From: Tetradesmus obliquus
Taxonomy: Eukaryota; Chlorophyta; Chlorophyceae; Sphaeropleales; Scenedesmaceae
Length of the DNA stretch: 64,000 nt
Reading direction: 5' to 3'
NCBI GenBank assembly: GCA_030272155.1
Contig: CP126194.1
Span: forward strand, 4,083,501 to 4,147,500
Every line of letters begins with the position of its first letter. The stretch's first letter is position 1. The translations under genes were made by a program, and so were the position numbers. Positions 45,751-58,000 of this stretch are shown piece by piece. A model generated the notes under the pieces. That model searched no databases, was not told the origin of the DNA, and saw only the letters and a program-made list of their open reading frames with translations.

Positions 45751-47663
45751 GAGCCGGCATCCATTGAACGGCGCATCCTGCTGCTGAACTGCAACGCTTT
45801 GCTGGCAATGCAGATCAAGCTTGCTATGCAGGGCAAGGGTGGCAGCTGCCTGCTGCCCAAGGTGCTGCAGCAGGCAGGGCTGCAGCTGCTGCTGGCGCTG
45901 GCAGCACCGGTGCAGCTGAAAAAGCTGGCCAGCTGGCAGGATTTTGTCAGGGAGGCATGCGGTGCAGTGTTTGACACCTCTCAGCAGCTGTTTGTGCTCA
46001 GGGCTGCTGCAGATACTGATGCATGTGCAGACGATGGGTCGGTAAGCTTTGCTTGGGGATTGCCAACGTGCATTGCATTTGCTAGTGCTTGAATCTGCGT
46101 CACAATCGCATGCGCCTGTTGCACTGAGCAGCGGCACACAGAGCATGTGACATACGCTCAACCATGCAGAGTTGCAGTGTGCAATGTTGGGAAATTGGCT
46201 GCTGCAGGCACCAGCATGAATCTGGCAGCCATTGTTGACCATCCTAGCATGTTCAAAGTTCGACACCCAGAATCATTTCATCGTGCATCAGTCACTGAAC
46301 ACCATTTTGTGTGTTTCTGCTGCAACTTTTGCTGCTTGCGCAACTTGCAGCACCACAGCAGGGGCAGCTAACCACTCTAGCAGCAGCACACCCGGAGGCC
46401 TTCACTGCCCTAATCGACTGCTGCATGCGCTCAGACAAGCCAGGTGCACAAAACATGCTTATTGCTGCCGAGCTGCTGGCACATGCAGTGGTTGCAGTGC
46501 TTGAAGAGGAAGTGCTGGCCAACACAGCAGCAGTTGCTGGCCTGGCATCTGCCCTGATGAGCCTGGTCAAGCAGACAGTGCAGTACACCACAGCAGCAGT
46601 CAGCATGCAGCAGGCACAGTCAGCAGCAGCAGGCCCCGAAGCTGATGCATACTTCCCAGCAGCCGTCCCCAGCATTTTAGAAGCGCTCTCCGACCCATAT
46701 GAGCCTGCACTGGAGCGCACAGCAGCACTGTTTGCTACCAGCAGCAGCGACAGCAGCACCGGCAGCCAGGTGCAGGCCAGCGCAGCGCTGCTGGCTGTGG
46801 TGCTTGCGCGCAGCATTATGCAGCTGGCAGATGCCATGGAGGCAGCAGGGCCCCAGCTGCTGTTTGATTCACTTGTGGCTGGTCCTGCTTTCTGTAGGGA
46901 GTGGGCATCAGATGGTGGCATGATGTTGGCACGGCCGGGGCTCTGCCCAGGCCAGCACAGCGATAATGCTGAAGTGCAGTGGCGGCAGTTGTGGCAGCAA
47001 CTTGTGCTGCGTGCAACGCAGTGCGTGTGGGAGGTGGTCAGTTCCGGCCGCACAGCAGCAGGAGCAGCAGCAGCAGCAGCAGTAGAAGCGCCAGCAGCAG
47101 CATCCACTGCTGGAGGCAGTCCAGCTGGCCGCGCTAGCAGTGATGAGGCTAGCAGTGATGAGGCCAGCAGCAACGTCACAGCCACAGGCGCTGCTGCTCA
47201 CGGCAGCAGCAGCAGGGGCAGCGGCAACACAGCATCAAGCAGCAACAGCAGAAGCAGCAGCCAGCAGGTGCAGTGGAGCTACCTGCTGCACCTCCAGCAG
47301 CTGAACCCTCGCTGGGCAGCAGCAGTGGCTGAGTATAAAGCAGGGCTGCAAAATATTGCGCAGCAGCTGGGGCAAGATTATGATAGCGTGTCCTGTGCAG
47401 AAATCCCTGACGCTCATGTGGGCCAGCAGTATGCAGCCGCGCTGAAGCTATGTAGGGCGCTGGCAGCAGTTGCACCTGTGCCTGTGGTGTGCAACAATCC
47501 AGGCTGTGAGAGCCTGGCTGGACTGACTGAGGCAGCAGCCGCCAGCAAGGCTTGCGCAGGCTGCCGCTGCCGCTACTGCAGCGCTGCCTGCCAGACGGCT
47601 GACTGGCGGCGGCATAAGCGCGCATGCAGGTGCATGGCTGCCGCTGGTACGACTTGTGGGTGA
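43964..47663 (+). CDS. Large helical protein with C-terminal MYND zinc finger
   Basis: Exons 43964-44507 and 44799-about 45420 or beyond, then about 45607-46041 and 46359-47663 (stop), give roughly 1,000 residues. The junction between the second and third exons is uncertain: the phase-0 options are a donor after QQRKG (45416-45418) with an acceptor at 45606. The body is Ala/Leu/Gln-rich helix with long poly-Gln and poly-Ser tracts (about 20 Gln near 45354-45412). The C-terminus holds the MYND finger CNNPGCESL, then KACAGCRCRYCSAACQTADWRRHKRAC, whose ligands are complete. MYND fingers bind proline-rich partners. Green algae of this type have many such proteins with no assigned role; I do not recognise the helical region. 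Confidence 0.65.
45354..45412 (+). repeat. (CAG)n run encoding poly-Gln
   Basis: About 20 consecutive CAG codons inside the MYND-finger gene, between LRQHLEA and RKGVPLL. Confidence 0.9.
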
Positions 47664-48586
47664 GACCGCGGTAGTGCTCTGCTAAGGTGTTGGGAGCGCC
47701 GCACATGTCCTGGTTGTTTTTGTGGTGGGATGCTGTCTGTTGTTTGGGGTAGTGAGTCACAGCTCAAGGCTGTTGTGGCTGTACGTGCAGGGTAGATTTG
47801 CTGCTGAGAGTGAATGCCAGGCATGGCTGTTTGGCATCAGCACGCCAGCAGCGTGGTTGTAACTGCCCAAGCCAGCCAGCCAGCCAGTTAGCAAGACAGG
47901 TAGAAACAATGATGGGCCCAGTGAAGCCAGGGTGCACTGACGCAGCACCGGCTTGACGTGCTGCGCAGCATGCAGGGATAAGGAGACGCTGGCGTGCCTC
48001 CACGTTACACGGAGTAGTCATACGTCACTGTTGGCAATGACGGAACATGTAACACCTGGACAGGAAAAGAAAGAACGTCAAATGGTACCCTACTGACAGG
48101 TACAGATCTCTAGAGCTTGTCACCAGGTGGTTTTGAGCTGAAGTGCCGCTGTACAGTTGCAGCGCCAAGGGCAAGGCGTGGCTGGCACGACAGCTCACAC
48201 TGCGCTTGTCCAATGCACGTTTTGTCAGGCACACCACAAGGGGCTATTTCAGAGCATGCACTATATAAAGAAAGTTGCCGAATTGCATTCATTACAAGCA
48301 TAAGCATCATGCAACATACTGCGCACTCACATGGCAAGAAGTGGTCCGCCGAAAGGCCACCATGGCTGCTGAGCCTCAGATTAGCATGTGCAGCTCCTGC
48401 TTCTGCTCCTATGTCGTCTAGTATCACTGTGTGCTGTGTCCTGTCAAGGGTTGCAACGGCGTGCCTGCCAGGTGCAGCCAACGGCATTGCTATTCATATG
48501 CAAAAGATCACGAAGCCCAGCATGACCACAAACAAACAGACAGCTCTGTGCACAACACAACCACGCACTGCCACCACACCAGCACC
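47664..48586. other. Intergenic region between convergent genes
   Basis: 923 bp holding the 3' flanks of the MYND gene and of the second methyltransferase gene. A minus-strand TGTAA (ttaca at 48292-48296) lies about 290 bp after the methyltransferase stop. Nothing else stands out. Confidence 0.45.
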
Positions 48587-51500
48587 TCATGCAACCGGCT
48601 CAAAGTCGTCCCTGTGCCAGTCAGCAGCAGGCGCATCAGCATGATCCACAGCCATCAACAAAAACCCTCCCTCATAGTCCCGCTCCCTGCCCCGAATGCC
48701 ACCCAAATCCTCAGCATTAGGTGCCACCCGCAGCACCCTGTACCGCAGCCCCCAGCGCCTGCAGCTGTCCCTAAACATGTCAAACACAGCCTGGTCGCGC
48801 ACAGCGCAGCACAGCAGCGCACGGCCGCCGCGTGCGAGCCGGTGGCGGATGGCTGCTGCTACTAGCTGCGCGTGTGCTGTCTCATACATGACCTCATTTG
48901 CGAGGATCACGGGGAACTGCTGCTGCAGCGGGACACACGGCGCCCTGTCCGGCTGGCTGCTGCTGCTGCTGACGCCTGCGCTGCTGCTGGCTTGCTGCTG
49001 CTCTGGCGAAGCTGCTGCTACTGCTGGCAGCGATCCACTTTGCTCCGCTGCTTCTAGTGCATCTGCACTCTCTTGCCAATCCAGCAGCCGTACAGCCATG
49101 TTATCTGCCTCCCAAGCCGTCAACCCTGCAGCAGCAGCGGCCGCAGCATCTGCCGGGCTCCTGCTGCTGCTGGCGGCTGCTGCTTCTGCTGCTGTGCTGC
49201 TGCTGCTGTGCCCCAGCATTGCTGACAAGTCAAGGTCCTCCACTGAGTCAGCATCATCAAACAGCTCAGCATCATCTGGCACAGCAGCACCTGGCTGCTG
49301 CTGCTGCTGCTGCTCGTCCTCGTCCGTGCTGCCACCAAACAAGTCATCCAGAGCATGACTCTGGGCACCATCTGCCGCTGAGCTGGCCTGCTGCTGCTGC
49401 TGCTGCTGGTGACTGGCAGCCGCCGCCGCTGCTGCTGCTGTGTTCATGTGCATGCAGGTGCGCAGGTTGTCCACCACTTGGTCTTCGTAGTCGGTCATCA
49501 CCACCTGTAAGCAACGGCGGACGTCAACAGCATACGTGCAGGCACGTGCTCAGCTGACATACTGTGTTATCAGCGGGCATCAACAGCATGTTCAACGCTT
49601 CCCGCACAGCTGCATCGTACACTTGACGCCAAGGTATGTGCAAATTGCCACTAAAACAAAAGGTATTCTGCATCGGCGTCGCTGCAACACCTGTATTCTG
49701 CAACTTCCCATGCAACTTCCCACCATCACATCAACATACTGTGCCACCTAACGTGCAGCTCGCACCTGCGCTGCGCCTGCTGCTGCCGCCACCAGCCCCA
49801 CCAGGCCCGTGCCGCTGCCCAGCTCCAGCACCTGCTGGCCCCTGAAGATCTCAGGGTGGCGCACCAGCTCCCTGCAGCAGCAGCAGCAGCAGCAGCAAGC
49901 CAAAGGGCCGTTTGTGCACGGCCGATGTTTGTTGTACGACACAACAGCTGCACTGGCACTTTGACGCTGCGGAATGCATCACTACCCAAGCAGCGAACAC
50001 GCAAGGTGTTCGCCTACACCTCTTCATATGTGGTCCGCAGCAGCGGCTCCCACTGCCACGCGCACTGCTCACCTGCACATGATGTGGCACACCGACCACA
50101 CCTTTGCGCCCAGGCCATCCCCTAGCGCCCCCTCACGAATGTGCACGGTGACGCCGTCATAGCTGAAGGAGGACACCTGCGGCAGCAGCAGCAGCAGCAG
50201 CAGCAGTGCACAGCAGCAGTGTACAGCAGAATAGTCACTTGCGAAACAACCATCAACGAACGTCTGCACCAGCCGTTGTGAGAAGGCAGAGCAAAATTTG
50301 CCATGTACATTACGGGCGCCGCATCACACACTCATACAAGAATGACACGCAAGACAGTACATGCCTGCAGGGCAATACAGCTAGCCAGCTCTGCGTTGCG
50401 CACGCTGTCCAAGCGCACCTTGCCGCCGCACGCCATAGCCCCAGAGCAGGCCGCAATGATGCGCGATACAGCTTCCATTGTTTTCTCATCGCCTGGCAGC
50501 GTAACGCATATTGAACAAGGCGCAACACACAGCAGCATGTGAGCACATGGGCAGAAGTGCACCAAGCACAGCGCAGCCGAGTTACAAAAGGGGAGGAGGA
50601 GGGGCGTCACCGCCTGGCAATGGGGTAGCTAGCAGCTGCGGGTGCCAGCTGCTGCAGTGCTGCTGCCTGCAGCCTGCACACCTGGCAACCGCAGCAGCTG
50701 GCAGCCATGAGCGGCAGCAGCTTCCTGTGCAGGGGTGGCTAAGCTAGCGTGGACAGTCGATGTCTAGACCAGAGCAGGGTGGCTGGCCTGCTGCACTGCA
50801 CAGTGGTGCATGACAAGATGCTCTTGGATGTGCAGCGCAGGACAGGAGCCACTAATCTCACATCTGCATTGTGATACACTGAGCACAATACCCAAATCAG
50901 CACCAATAACCAGATGCCTTGCCAGCAGCTGCTATGCAAGTTCAGCAGTGCTGCACAAATCACAAGCTGCTGCTGATGCTGCTGTAGCGAAGCTGCTGTA
51001 GCGAAGCTGCTGCTGGCTCTGCAGTTACTGCTGCCTGATCAGCCTCTGTTGGCGTCGGGCAGCACCTCTCAGCTCTGCAGCAACAGGGCCTGTGGCAGCG
51101 GCGGAGCAGCAGCACAGCACACAGCACGGAGCAAACAAACGGCAGCACAGTTGCAGGGCAGCGTGCAGGGACGCCAGCAGGAGGCAGGGCAGATGAGGCA
51201 CACAGTGCAGCTGCATGACTCAGATGGCAGCGCAAATACGCGGGGCATGCTGAGCAGCAGCGCGCTGCGGGGATGTGATGGTATGGCCACCAAATGTTGC
51301 TTGCCCTTCGTTATTTTCTTGACAGCAGCAAGCGCTTGGCAGACAATGAATCTAGCTCTGCAGATGCCTGTGGCATGCCTGTGCCACAGCTGATGACAAG
51401 CGCCTGCAGCTGCTGCGGCTGGCTGGTGCGTGTCTAGACGCTGCAGTAGCAGGTGCTGTGTGGTGCTCACAACCTGCAGTGACCTCACATCAACGCCAGC

Positions 51501-52202
51501 CCACTTGCTGACATCTGGCAATCCCGCCACATATATGATGTAGCCATTACGGAGGCAGCTGCAGCTGCATAGTTTGCCTTGCATGCAGTTTGCACACATG
51601 ATAAGCCACCCCTGTGTCTTTGTAATCAGTTTGGACAAGGCAGTCCTGCAAGCAGCACACAACTCACTTGTCTGCGACAGCAGCTTCGTCAGCACTTGTG
51701 TGACTCCCATGCGGTTGGCCTGTGGGGCAGAGGCGAAGTCGTGAGAGGCGCAACCAGGTGATTGCTGCACTCGTGCCAACCTGAGCACCTGCCTGGCACA
51801 GTTCACATGAGAGCAATAGCTGCATACAGTTATCACGGCCACGTAGCAGGCCATGCAGCCCTCACCTCCTCTATGTATGACGGGCCCCGCTGCAAGTCCT
51901 GCTGCAGCTGAGTGATGGCAAACTTGTGCCTGCAGGAACACCGGATGCAGCATGACAGCAGCCCTGTGACTGGTGGCAAGCGTGAGGGGAGCATGCTAGT
52001 GAAGAGACACGGCTGTCTGGCGTGGTTGCAACGCTTGCTGCTACTAGCTGGCTGCTGTAGTGCTGCTACTACCAGCAGTGTACTGGTGACATGTCAGGCA
52101 GACCTATACGTACCTGCTACGCTGAAAAGGGTCCATTAAGATGTCCATCCACCGCCCAACACGCTCGTTCGCAACCAGCAGCTCGAGGAAGTCGGACTCC
52201 AT
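48587..52202 (-). CDS. Second methyltransferase-16-type protein with long N-terminal extension
   Basis: The 3' exons 50073-50176, 49766-49871 and 48587-49504 join in phase and encode the catalytic part: FSYDGVTVHIREGALGDGLGAKVW, ELVRHPEIFRGQQ, motif I VLELGSGTGLVGLVAA, post-I VVMTDYEDQVVDNLR, then after a 130-residue acidic and Gln/Ala/Ser insert, FPVILANEVMYETAHAQLV and RALLCCAVRDQAVFDMF. The 5' exons 52114-52202, 51866-51929, 51668-51719 and one starting at 51514 also join in phase (MESDFLELLVANERVGRWMD.., RHKFAITQLQQDLQRGPSYIEE, ANRMGVTQVLTKLLSQT, NVSKWAGVDVRSLQ) and look helical; I do not recognise that domain. Exons between 50,500 and 51,480 are unresolved, apart from GDEKTMEAVSRIIAACSG at 50,492 and below. 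Two introns end in (CTG)n. The substrate is unknown. Confidence 0.7.
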
Positions 52203-55088
52203 CGCGTGCTGTCGCTTGCTGCCTGAATGAGTTGCAGCTTGCGCGCACTGAGCTATTGAAAACAGAACTAAATATGCGTTTGAGCTTGGCCACGGTTCAC
52301 CCAGTCTGCAATCTGTCCGCAGTGTGTCTCAGGTACAGCAAGCCTGGAGGCAGCACTATCCTGTCTGGGCTGTTACTCTTGTTGCTGCATTGCTTTGCTG
52401 ATACCACCTATCACACAAACACGTGTACGGCACCACATCTGGCATGTTGCTTTGCTACAGCCAACTGTGACTGTTACAACTGCCAACAACCAGCTCAGCC
52501 TGGCTGTCATGATCACAAGGTGCTGCCACAGCAGCTGTTGGATCGTGATCCACCGGCTAACATACATGTCTTGGCACGGTAGGACACTGCCAATGGCACC
52601 GACTGCAGCCCCTGTCGGCCAACATAAGATGCCACCCAGAATACCACAACGGATTGCAATATTGCTGCCTCTACTGCAGCTTGCACGCGCGTGGTGCAGC
52701 TTGTGCACAAGACGTGCTATCAACAGCAAAGGCTTTGCCGTCAGATAAAAGCTGGAATGAATACTTCTGGCTTGCACGGCGGTGTAACACTGTTAAAGCA
52801 ATGTGTGACTAAACAACATTGCATGTCAGGGTCATGCAGCAAATGAAGCAGAAAGTAACCAAACCAAGTTGACGCTCAAGAAGCAGACACTACACTACGC
52901 ATTGAAGAGTCAATAAACGACAGGGCCGACGCACCTCTTCACTTGAACTTTCAGGCACAGCAACAAAGGGTATCCACAAAACAGCAAGGCGGCAAGGCTC
53001 AACATCACATGTATGACAAGATGCTTGGTGCTGCCAGGCGCACAGGTTTGTCTGTCTGCCTGCTGCTGACCACCAACACACCTACCTGGTGCTTGTACAA
53101 GAGGCCTCATGAACAACACTTCTGAGCACTACGTTTAAGTCAAGTGCTGCAGCAACGCTGATGTTGGCAGCAGCCATCCCACGGCTGATGGGCAGTGCCA
53201 GGCCCTAGGGCCGTTTGCTACTCCACACAATACCTGCAACAAATGCCACCGGCACTGCCTAGACATGTGCTTTCACCAGAAGCATAGATAGTTCAGGGCA
53301 GATGCACTGCGACACAACACTGCAACGACACTGCAAGATGGCTCGTGCAAATATTACTCCAAGCAAAGCCTGGACACTGTTCATGCTAGCTAGCACATGC
53401 TGCTTCCATGCAGACTACCATCAAACCACACCGCTTCCAGTTCTGCGCAGAACTCGACATGGCATGCCATGACGCTGCAACATCCATTCACAGCCGTTGT
53501 CATGCATGACAGGTTCATGCATGACAGGTTCATTCAAGTGACATCAAGTTGTATGGCTCGGCATATGCAGCACGCTCGTACATACGCCGTTACAGCAGCT
53601 GCTGTATTGCAACCGCTACACAGACCACTAACTGGCCTGCTACAGCATTGCATGCCGCTGCAACTGGAACCCATGTGCAACACTTTGAACAAGCAAGGCA
53701 GTTGAGCAAACATCCAGCCAGTCTGCAAGTGCCTCGAGATTAAGTCCTGCACACAGCAAATTCAACATTTGGAATCAAGGTCCAGCCTCTGGTTGAGCAA
53801 CAGCATTCAAATGGCCAGACAACAAGCACCACGGTAAGCATGTGCAGTAAAATAGCGGACTCAAACATCATACATGCCAACCCTTGGGGGCTGCTTGCAC
53901 TGCTTGCACTGCTTGCACACATCAGTGCACGTGCACGCCGATTCTGCTGCACATCATTGCAAGTGTTGCAGAGCGCAACAAACTACCGTCGGGTTTCATG
54001 CATGCGCATGCATGCTTGACCCAGCTCCGTGTTCGAACCTCTTGTCGATGAAGAATGGTGTTGATAGCAGGGTACGCAAACAAAATGGAGCGTGGTGTTG
54101 ATAGCAGCACACCATAGCATTATAAATAGGACCATAGCATTATGTAACATAACAAGATGCAATGGAGCATACCATAGCTATGCCTGGTGGTCATCAACAA
54201 GGGTTTTGTAACAGCATAGCCTGCACATACACTTCGACGCTCCCCAAAACCATGCAACATACATGAGACAGCAAGGCAGTGCAACAAGCACTTCAGTGCG
54301 CTGCAAGACACTGCATGCATATCTGCAAATGATCCTAGTTCCGTCAAATGCGTTGCACGGCAGCGCTGACCGCAGTTTGCTGCTCAACCGTTAACACACA
54401 AGTTAAAAGTCCCTGCACAAACAAGCTGCAACTACCCTGGATTGTCTATCAGCAACTCTACAACACCACCCTCAGGTCACACGCCAGCATGGTGGGCACT
54501 GCATCCATCCTTTCATCCTCTGTGGCTTTTGAAGGCAGGCACCCACGTACAAGTTGTCACAAACATGACATGACAACAACCCGCAGGACAAGTGCTGGGC
54601 GTGCTTGCCACTGCAATCATGACCACTGGTTTGCACACACCATCACAACCTCCAGCGACTAGAACGAATTTACAGTGACTTGTGTGGTCAGCAGTGGGAA
54701 GCAGCCCTTGGCCTGCCGTACCTTGCCATCACAGCATACAGCATGCAGCAGCTAAAGCAACATCTGTACAATATGCCGCGGCTGCATGCAAATGATGTAA
54801 ATGGCGCTTTGAAGTAGAACTGCAACATCACACACAATGCCCCACTGTGTGTTCCCAGGACACGTGCACATGCTCCTCTTCCTGCGATCCCCATAATCCA
54901 GATTCATCTGTGATGCGTCTCTGCGATGCACCACACCACCCCAAGCGTCACTGCAGGGTGCAATACAACGTGTCCCACACTGTCCCATCGCCCCTGCCCT
55001 CCAAATTCCCCTTGGGTCTACTGTAGCCATGATCCCGTCATAATATCCAACACAACCTACATGACACCGACACACCACCGCAGGGCGC
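52203..55088. other. Long intergenic region
   Basis: About 2.9 kb without a recognisable exon on either strand, and less GC-rich than the genes. It contains short direct repeats (gcatgacaggttcat twice near 53503-53530; cttgcactg three times near 53897-53920) and a TATAAATA at about 54121 with no gene obviously following. It should include the promoter of the methyltransferase gene on the left and the 3' flank of the membrane-protein gene on the right. Confidence 0.5.
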
Positions 55089-58000
55089 CTACTGCCTTAC
55101 AGCAGGAGCAGGCCGCCCCTGCTGCAGCGTGCTTCGGGCAGACTGCACCGCACGCCGCCGCATCAGCGCATCGCCCGCATACGCAATACCGAACTCCACG
55201 CAGCCGCCAACCACCAGCCACCCCACCAAATCCCATAGCGGCATGGTCCCCTTGAAGATAAACTTGTAAGCCAGCAAGCTCTGCACCGCCTGCGAGACAC
55301 ACCCGCCCAGCAGCTGCTCAGGCACACACAGCTGCTGCAGCAGCGGCACGATCACATAGAACCACACCACCAGCATGCTGGGGCGCGTCAGCAGACCCTC
55401 AGATGCTGCTGCGCCGAAAGGTGCTTTTAGTGCGGGGCCGCCGGCCAGGAGTGCTGACCACTCGTGCCTGTAGATCTCTGTGGCCGTGATCATACCCATT
55501 GTGAGGGCACATGCCACCTGGCTCAGCAGCAGCACCAGCTGCCGGTGCTGCACCCAGAAGTCGGGGCACAGCAGCATCACCTGCCAGCAGCAAACGTGAG
55601 GAAAAAACAGGAGGCACAGCAGCAGCAGGCAAGGCAAAAAAAGTGAGGCGCAGCAACGGGAGCGGAAGTAAACACGTATGTTACTACCCGAAGCACCAAG
55701 CATGTGCTGCCATGGGCTCGATGCAGCAGATAGCTGCGGCACAAGCCACATCCCTCTGTTGCATCGGCTGCATCCCTATGTCAAAGACTACACCCCTGCC
55801 CTCGCACTACGCAGCAGCTCACCATGTAGGGCAGCGCAGTCACCGCCTCGTACTTGCACAGCAGCACCAGCCCAGGCGACACCCCTCCCCCCACACCACG
55901 CCACCACACATGACAGCCAGCCACCCCGCCACGCCCACTCACCATGTATGGCAGCACAGTCACCGCCTCGTACTTGCACAGCAGCACCAGCGACAGCTGC
56001 GAGCTGCCCTGCGCCGCCAGCCGCCGCCCCAGCCGCCACACCACCGTGGCCTCACGCACACCATGCAGCAGCAGCGCACCGCGGTCCACTACCTTCACAT
56101 GCATCGCCTTCAGCCGCCGGTACTGCAGCTCCAGCCGCGGATCCACGAAACCTAGGACAACGTCGCGTGCCGTGACCTGATCTGGCAGCTGCGGAGCTCC
56201 GGACAGCATGTCTGCATCTGCGGTGCGGCCGCCGCCCCGCAGGCCACTGGCAGCACCCAGCATACCCCAGATGCTGGACCCCAGAGGGCCTGACTCTACT
56301 GTTGCACCGCCGATAAGGCTTAGCGCGCGCTGGCGGTGTGCCCATGCCTCTGCTGCTGTGGCCCTGCGTGCTGCCTCGGTAGCTGTGCGCTCCGCGCGCC
56401 GCGCGCGCTCCACGGCAGCAGTAGCGGACGCAGACAGTGCGGTGAGTCCCTCCATGGCATTTGCCAGCGCTGCACTTGCTTCTGCTGCTGTCTCGCGCGC
56501 TGCCTGCGCATCTGCTGCCGCTGCTGCTGCCTGCTTCATTGCGTGTGTGAGCTCACCCGTCGAGTCTGGATGCGCTGCCTTGCCGTCTGTGCCAAAGCTG
56601 CCTAGCTTGCTTTCAGCAACCGCTCCATCCAGATCAATCAGCTCTGCTGACGCTGCTGCTGACAGCTTCGCATACCCTCCCATGTACCCTGATGCCTCCT
56701 GGCCTGCTGATGATGATGCAGCAGAGCCAAATGACGCTGCAGCTGCTGGTGCTGCTGCTCCTGTTGCCGGCTCAATCTCCTGCAGTCCTGCTACATCACC
56801 TGTGCTGCCGGCGTTACTGAGGCTGCGGCTGCGGTTGGTTGAGCGCCCAAGCTGCTGCTGCTGCTGCAGCCGCCGCCTAGGTGCTGGCAGCATCAGCTCA
56901 CGCAGCACAGCAGCACACTCCTGCAGGCCCTGAGCCGCAATGTAGCCCAGCACGTTGCTGCCGAGCTGCGCATGCGCTGCAGCAGCAAGCGAGCTGTGCT
57001 GCTGCGCTGGCGGGTGCACCAGCACGCCTGCAATGTCCCGGATCAGAGGGACGATGTGGCGATGGTAGGCAGCAAGGTAGCTGCCAGCCTCAAACTCCAT
57101 CCAGCTGGACAGGCTTGCTAGGCCGTCACATACTGCAGGCGGCACCAGCAGCAGCTGCAGCTGCAGCAGCAGGAACTCGCTGACAAGCGCGCTGCCGCCT
57201 GCTGCCTCTGCTGTCGGGCCTGCTGGTGCAATGCCTGCTGCTGCTGCTGGGCGCGGCGTGGCCAGCACATTGAGTGCCAGCACATGGCTGTTCACGCGCT
57301 GCTGCCAGCCGTCGCCGCATGCAGTCTGCAGCAGATCTGGCAGCGAAAACTCAGTGGTGGCTGGCCAGCTGACACTGATGGAGCTGTCACTGCCAGTGCT
57401 GCTGCTGCCGCTGATGCTGCCGGGGGTGCTTGGCCTGCTGTTAGGCCGGCTGTCAGTTGGTGGCCAGAAGGTGATGTCCAGCAGGATTGCTGGCGGCTCT
57501 GAACTGCTGCCTGTTGCGGCTGCGGCTGCTGCAGCGACAGCTGCAGGAACAGCAGCAGCAGTGGCTGAACCCGCTGCCTCTGTGATGACAATACGCAGGC
57601 CTGCCCCTTGGTCTGCCAAGGTAGGCGCCAGGGTGTCAGTCACCCTCAAAATGGCAGCAGGGGCTGAGGTGGCGATTGGGGAGCCGGGCCAGGATCCTGC
57701 TGCTGCTGCTGCCGCTGCTGCCGCTGCCGCTGCTGCTCCTGCTGGTGTGTCGGTAGCAGGGTGAGTATCCTTGGGTAATGTGAAGCTGGAGAGGGTGATG
57801 GCATGAGCTGTGCTGCCCAGCGCAGCAAGCTGGTTGGTGGCAGATGGTGAGGCATGCTGCGGTGCAGCAGCCACTGCATATGTCATGCTGGCGCTGCTGG
57901 TGCTGCTGCTGCTGCTGCCGCGGCGCGGGACATCCCCTGCTGCTGCTGCCGCTGCGAGGGGCTGCGCTGACTGGTCCGGCGACACACCAAACGGCTCTGC

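Noticed and set aside
52373-52777. Minus-strand ORF with hydrophobic stretches (GILGGILCWPTGAAVGAIG)
   Set aside because: No splice-consistent neighbours, no recognised family and no similar signal nearby. It is probably a chance ORF.
54115-54130. TATA box (tataaata)
   Set aside because: No gene start follows on either strand within a plausible distance. The area is AT-rich intergenic DNA.
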